Below are positions 5,513-6,336 of a stretch of DNA of 6,336 nt, in pieces. The stretch is from Bacillota bacterium (GTDB lineage: Bacteria > Bacillota > Clostridia > Peptostreptococcales > Anaerovoracaceae). The translations under genes and the position numbers were made by a program. Location: the NCBI GenBank assembly GCA_022793975.1, contig JAAWDW010000017.1, positions 1 to 6,336 of the forward strand, written 5' to 3'. The notes under the pieces were generated by a model. It was not told the DNA's origin. It made no database searches and worked only from the letters and a program-made list of their open reading frames with translations. Numbering within the stretch: the first letter of the stretch is position 1; every line of letters starts with the position of its first letter.

Positions 5513-6205
5513 TCAATCCGCTATAAACCGCAGACCCTTCACAATTCTTTCAACCTCGTCGTCAAAATGCCCTCCTGCATTAAGTTCAAAAAGCGTCTCA
5601 CTGCCTGCATCTCTGAATATGCCGGCCGCCGTCTGAGTGCATTCTTCAACTGTCGCCATACGCTGATTTCTCGTTTTCTTTTCTTTATCTCCCAGTGATA
5701 AGTACACTTTTTCCGGTACGCGCTTCAAGTCATTTTCTTTCATAAAATCGGAAAATCCATCAAACCAAAGTGAGCCGGACATCGAAGCCAGTCTGTCGAA
5801 TACATCTGTTTTGTAAAAGCTATACACGGCAAACAAACCCGCCAGTGAATACCCAGAAAGCGCACGATGCTGCGGCAAAATTCCCATCATCTGCTGGATC
5901 CGGTCTTCTGCTATTAACATAATTCCCTTGAGCAAGTTTCCGTATTCTTTCGCCTTACCGCCGAAGTCTTCACCGCCTTTAAACAGTCTCGGAGCCTCCC
6001 AAGGCGTAAGTGCATCGTTCCACTCTCTTGTCACATCTATCGTTACCAGCGCACTTTTTATATTGTCATATGAAAACATCTCCCAAATTGCATCCGCATC
6101 CTCATATCCGCCGTTAAGATATATTACCTGAGTTAAATTGTTATCGCAGCTGTCCGGCACAAAAATATTTACAGTTTTGCCGGCAAGTGTATGTGTTTCT
6201 TTCAC
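5513..6205 (-). CDS. Putative esterase, alpha/beta-hydrolase fold (Fes/EstD-like)
   Basis: This 230-residue serine hydrolase has no visible signal peptide or membrane segment, so it is probably cytoplasmic. The nucleophile elbow is SGYSLAGLFA (117-126), with Ser120 in GYSLAG and the small-residue turn of the 'putative esterase' family (ferric-enterobactin esterase Fes/IroE, esterase D). The oxyanion region is YLNGGYEDA (29-37). The likely catalytic His is His213 in NAGGHFDDE, and the acid is probably Asp173 or Glu175 in SLGDKEKKT. Length is short but complete for the single-domain members; Fes has an extra N-terminal domain. Its substrate is unknown, and nothing nearby points to siderophores. 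The start is GTG (6205-6203) with GAGG at 6217-6214, 8 bases away. Upstream in frame there is no other start before a stop codon. It has its own apparent promoter and a potentially folded leader, so it may be controlled separately from the macro-domain gene 91 bases downstream. Confidence 0.87.
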   Translation of the reverse strand: MKETHTLAGKTVNIFVPDSCDNNLTQVIYLNGGYEDADAIWEMFSYDNIKSALVTIDVTREWNDALTPWEAPRLFKGGEDFGGKAKEYGNLLKGIMLIAEDRIQQMMGILPQHRALSGYSLAGLFAVYSFYKTDVFDRLASMSGSLWFDGFSDFMKENDLKRVPEKVYLSLGDKEKKTRNQRMATVEECTQTAAGIFRDAGSETLFELNAGGHFDDEVERIVKGLRFIAD

Positions 6206-6213
6206 TTCAGTTA

Positions 6214-6220
6214 CCTCTCT
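6214..6220 (-). promoter_or_regulatory. Ribosome binding site fixing the GTG start of the esterase
   Basis: The minus strand reads AGAGAGG here, placing GAGG 8 bases before GTG at 6205-6203. It lies outside the long-range stem of the leader, 13 bases past its last paired base, so any control by the leader would need an alternative fold reaching this site. Confidence 0.65.
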
Positions 6221-6232
6221 GAAATTATCATC

Positions 6233-6318
6233 GACCGGATTTTAACAGCAGCTGCCCTTTTTTACCGCCATACAAGCTGTATTGCAGACATTTCTCCTCG
6301 TCTGCACCTTATCCGGTC
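6233..6318 (-). promoter_or_regulatory. Possible structured 5' leader RNA of the esterase gene
   Basis: Exact complementary arms GACCGGAT (6318-6311) and ATCCGGTC (6240-6233), reading the minus strand, can close a 70-base interior as an 8-bp stem. Inside lies a perfect 7-bp hairpin, TGCAGAC (6306-6300) with GTCTGCA (6289-6283), whose 10-base loop contains GAGGAG. A third weaker helix is possible, ACAGC (6280-6276) with GCTGT (6249-6245), or the competing CAGCT/AGCTG pairing. Together these make a three-way-junction-like shape starting a few bases after a probable transcription start. I could not match it to purine, TPP, SAM, FMN, lysine, cobalamin, c-di-GMP, fluoride or T-box signatures. It lacks a T-loop, so it is not a tRNA. 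The paired arms could instead be protein-binding dyads. Confidence 0.4.
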
Positions 6319-6328
6319 ATCCGCAAAT

Positions 6329-6334
6329 ATTATA
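6329..6334 (-). promoter_or_regulatory. Probable -10 box (TATAAT) of the esterase transcript
   Basis: The minus strand has a perfect TATAAT at 6334-6329. The matching -35 region would lie just beyond the window edge, so only half of the promoter can be judged. A start about 7 bases downstream, near 6322, would give a leader of roughly 117 bases beginning at the first arm of the long-range stem. Confidence 0.5.
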
Positions 6335-6336
6335 GC

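Noticed and set aside
6262..6291. Nine-codon reading frame (MSAIQLVWR) in the esterase leader, with GAGGAG before its ATG, as a leader peptide
   Set aside because: The Shine-Dalgarno-like bases are only 2 bases from the ATG, too close for normal initiation, and both lie in or beside the perfect inner hairpin.
6233..6318. tRNA or tRNA-like gene, because of the 8-bp closing stem around 70 bases
   Set aside because: No GTTCGA-type T-loop, no D-arm signature and no recognisable anticodon arm on either strand.

Overview
The window looks like chromosomal DNA of a low- to mid-GC Firmicute, most likely a Clostridia-class gut anaerobe. The basis is the strong AGGAG-type ribosome binding sites, the aconitase resembling the 'Aquifex-type' short aconitases of anaerobes, the clostridial style of isocitrate dehydrogenase with an N-terminal extension, and an 'arsenate reductase family' thioredoxin-fold protein typical of Clostridia. 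This assignment is inferred from protein resemblance, not from a marker gene. No rRNA, tRNA, CRISPR array, insertion sequence or phage gene is visible.

Left third, plus strand (1-2345): the 3' end of an aconitase gene, a complete isocitrate dehydrogenase gene and a GntR/FadR-type regulator follow each other with gaps of 54 and 40 bases and good ribosome binding sites. This is a citrate-to-2-oxoglutarate module. In fermenting anaerobes such an oxidative half-TCA branch mainly feeds glutamate synthesis, and the regulator probably senses a carboxylate from the pathway. The operon ends in a hairpin overlapping the regulator's stop codon.

Right two thirds, minus strand (2352-6205): five genes read right to left: an alpha/beta-hydrolase esterase, a macro-domain ADP-ribose hydrolase, an ArsC/Spx-like thioredoxin-fold protein, an AlkD-like DNA alkylation glycosylase, and a MATE efflux transporter. 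The last two are tightly coupled (9-base gap). The terminator at 2325-2353 serves both strands, because the two outermost convergent stop codons are only 6 bases apart. No convincing terminator separates the minus-strand genes. The last four could form a damage, redox and detoxification operon with internal promoters.

Two non-coding observations stand out. The 8-mer TGTTTACA occurs in the upstream regions of three consecutive minus-strand genes (macro, ArsC-like, AlkD-like), suggesting a shared operator or promoter element. At the right edge, a perfect TATAAT box is followed at the expected start-site distance by an 86-base segment. That segment is closed by an 8-bp long-range stem and holds at least one strong inner hairpin, so it may be a structured leader RNA ahead of the esterase. 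No known riboswitch class could be matched by eye.
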